From the NCBI GenBank assembly GCA_034359265.1, contig CP136892.1, forward strand, positions 82,576,001 to 82,640,000: 64,000 bases of DNA. The letters run 5' to 3'. A program made the position numbers and the translations under genes. Each line of letters starts with the position of its first letter. Position 1 is the stretch's first letter. This document shows positions 63,754-64,000 of this stretch, piece after piece. The DNA is from Canna indica. Lineage: Eukaryota; Streptophyta; Magnoliopsida; Zingiberales; Cannaceae. Under the pieces are notes generated by a model that saw nothing but the letters and a program-made list of their open reading frames with translations, did not search any database and was not told the origin of the DNA.

Positions 63754-64000
63754 TAAATTATCATGTATGAAATTTGCATAAATAAAATAAGTAATTATGC
63801 AAAAATATAACATGAATTATAGTCAAATCATAGCAATTGAATTACAATAATAATTCATAAATCAAGCCAATTGAAGCATGAATAAATCTATTACAATAAT
63901 AAATTGGCATGTATAAAATTTGCATAAATAAAAATAAATAATTATGCAAAATATAACATGAATTATAATCAAATCATGACAATTCAATTACAACAATAAT
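63754..64000. repeat. 146-bp tandem repeat in the copia leader, running off the window
   Basis: AAATTTGCATAAATAAAATA and ATGCAAAAATATAACATGAA recur at 63754 and 63900. It is AT-rich and continues past the window end, so copy number is unknown. It lies between the presumed 5' LTR and gag. Confidence 0.75.

Larger units (their letters stand above)
57720..64000 (-). mobile_element. Ty1/copia LTR retrotransposon, 5' LTR beyond the window
   Basis: Minus-strand element with a 3' LTR (58200-57720), a purine-rich tract, and one gag-pol reading frame in the copia order (gag, protease, integrase, reverse transcriptase, RNase H). The leader from 63239 to 64000 shows no LTR or primer binding site, so the 5' LTR must lie to the right. 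It is defective because of damage in gag. Confidence 0.92.

Overview
This is nuclear DNA from a flowering plant. The genes have many GT-AG introns, TATA promoters and AT-rich intergenic DNA, and transposable elements of typical plant families fill much of the window. The proteins look monocot-like to me, but that is an impression and I cannot name the species from sequence alone.

Five host genes can be assembled exon by exon with continuous reading frames. (1) A 220-residue cystatin/monellin-like acidic protein lies on the minus strand (2284-3258), with an untranslated first exon near 4.9 kb. (2) A mitochondrial-type ribosome recycling factor is on the minus strand (19520-24601, 8 exons, 267 residues). 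(3) An adenylate kinase is on the plus strand (34372-37326, 6 exons, 245 residues). (4) An alpha-kleisin cohesin subunit (SCC1/RAD21) is on the plus strand (39873-47184, 13 exons, 692 residues). (5) An aspartyl aminopeptidase of family M18 is on the minus strand (47575-55222, 11 exons, 477 residues), ending tail-to-tail with the cohesin gene. They are unrelated housekeeping genes, not a cluster.

The rest is layered mobile DNA. 1-1.7 kb is a decayed LINE split by two hAT-type MITEs. 5.18-6.98 kb is a GGGCCCGTTTGG-type (PIF/Harbinger-like) element carrying a fragment of a host armadillo-repeat gene. 7651-15373 is a near-complete two-gene PIF/Harbinger transposon with terminal inverted repeats, a near-perfect 3-bp target duplication, a Myb/SANT-like protein and a DDE transposase that has one frameshift. 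15.4-18 kb is GC-rich sequence, a (GA)n tract, a 183-bp tandem repeat, a 26-bp minisatellite and unclassified repeats. 25.4-31.6 kb holds two decayed LINEs with hAT elements and a Harbinger-like MITE inserted in them; a second, inverted MITE copy lies at 32661-33292. 57720 to the window end is a minus-strand Ty1/copia retrotransposon with its 3' LTR and gag-pol, inactivated by a stop codon and a 251-bp duplication in gag; its 5' LTR is beyond the window.

I find no wholly new biological system. The most notable items are the gene-capturing Harbinger-like element, the two-gene Harbinger transposon, a 42-bp palindrome kept in three related MITEs, and a tandem repeat that seems to derive from the inside of those MITEs. 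No RNA genes or CRISPR arrays were seen.
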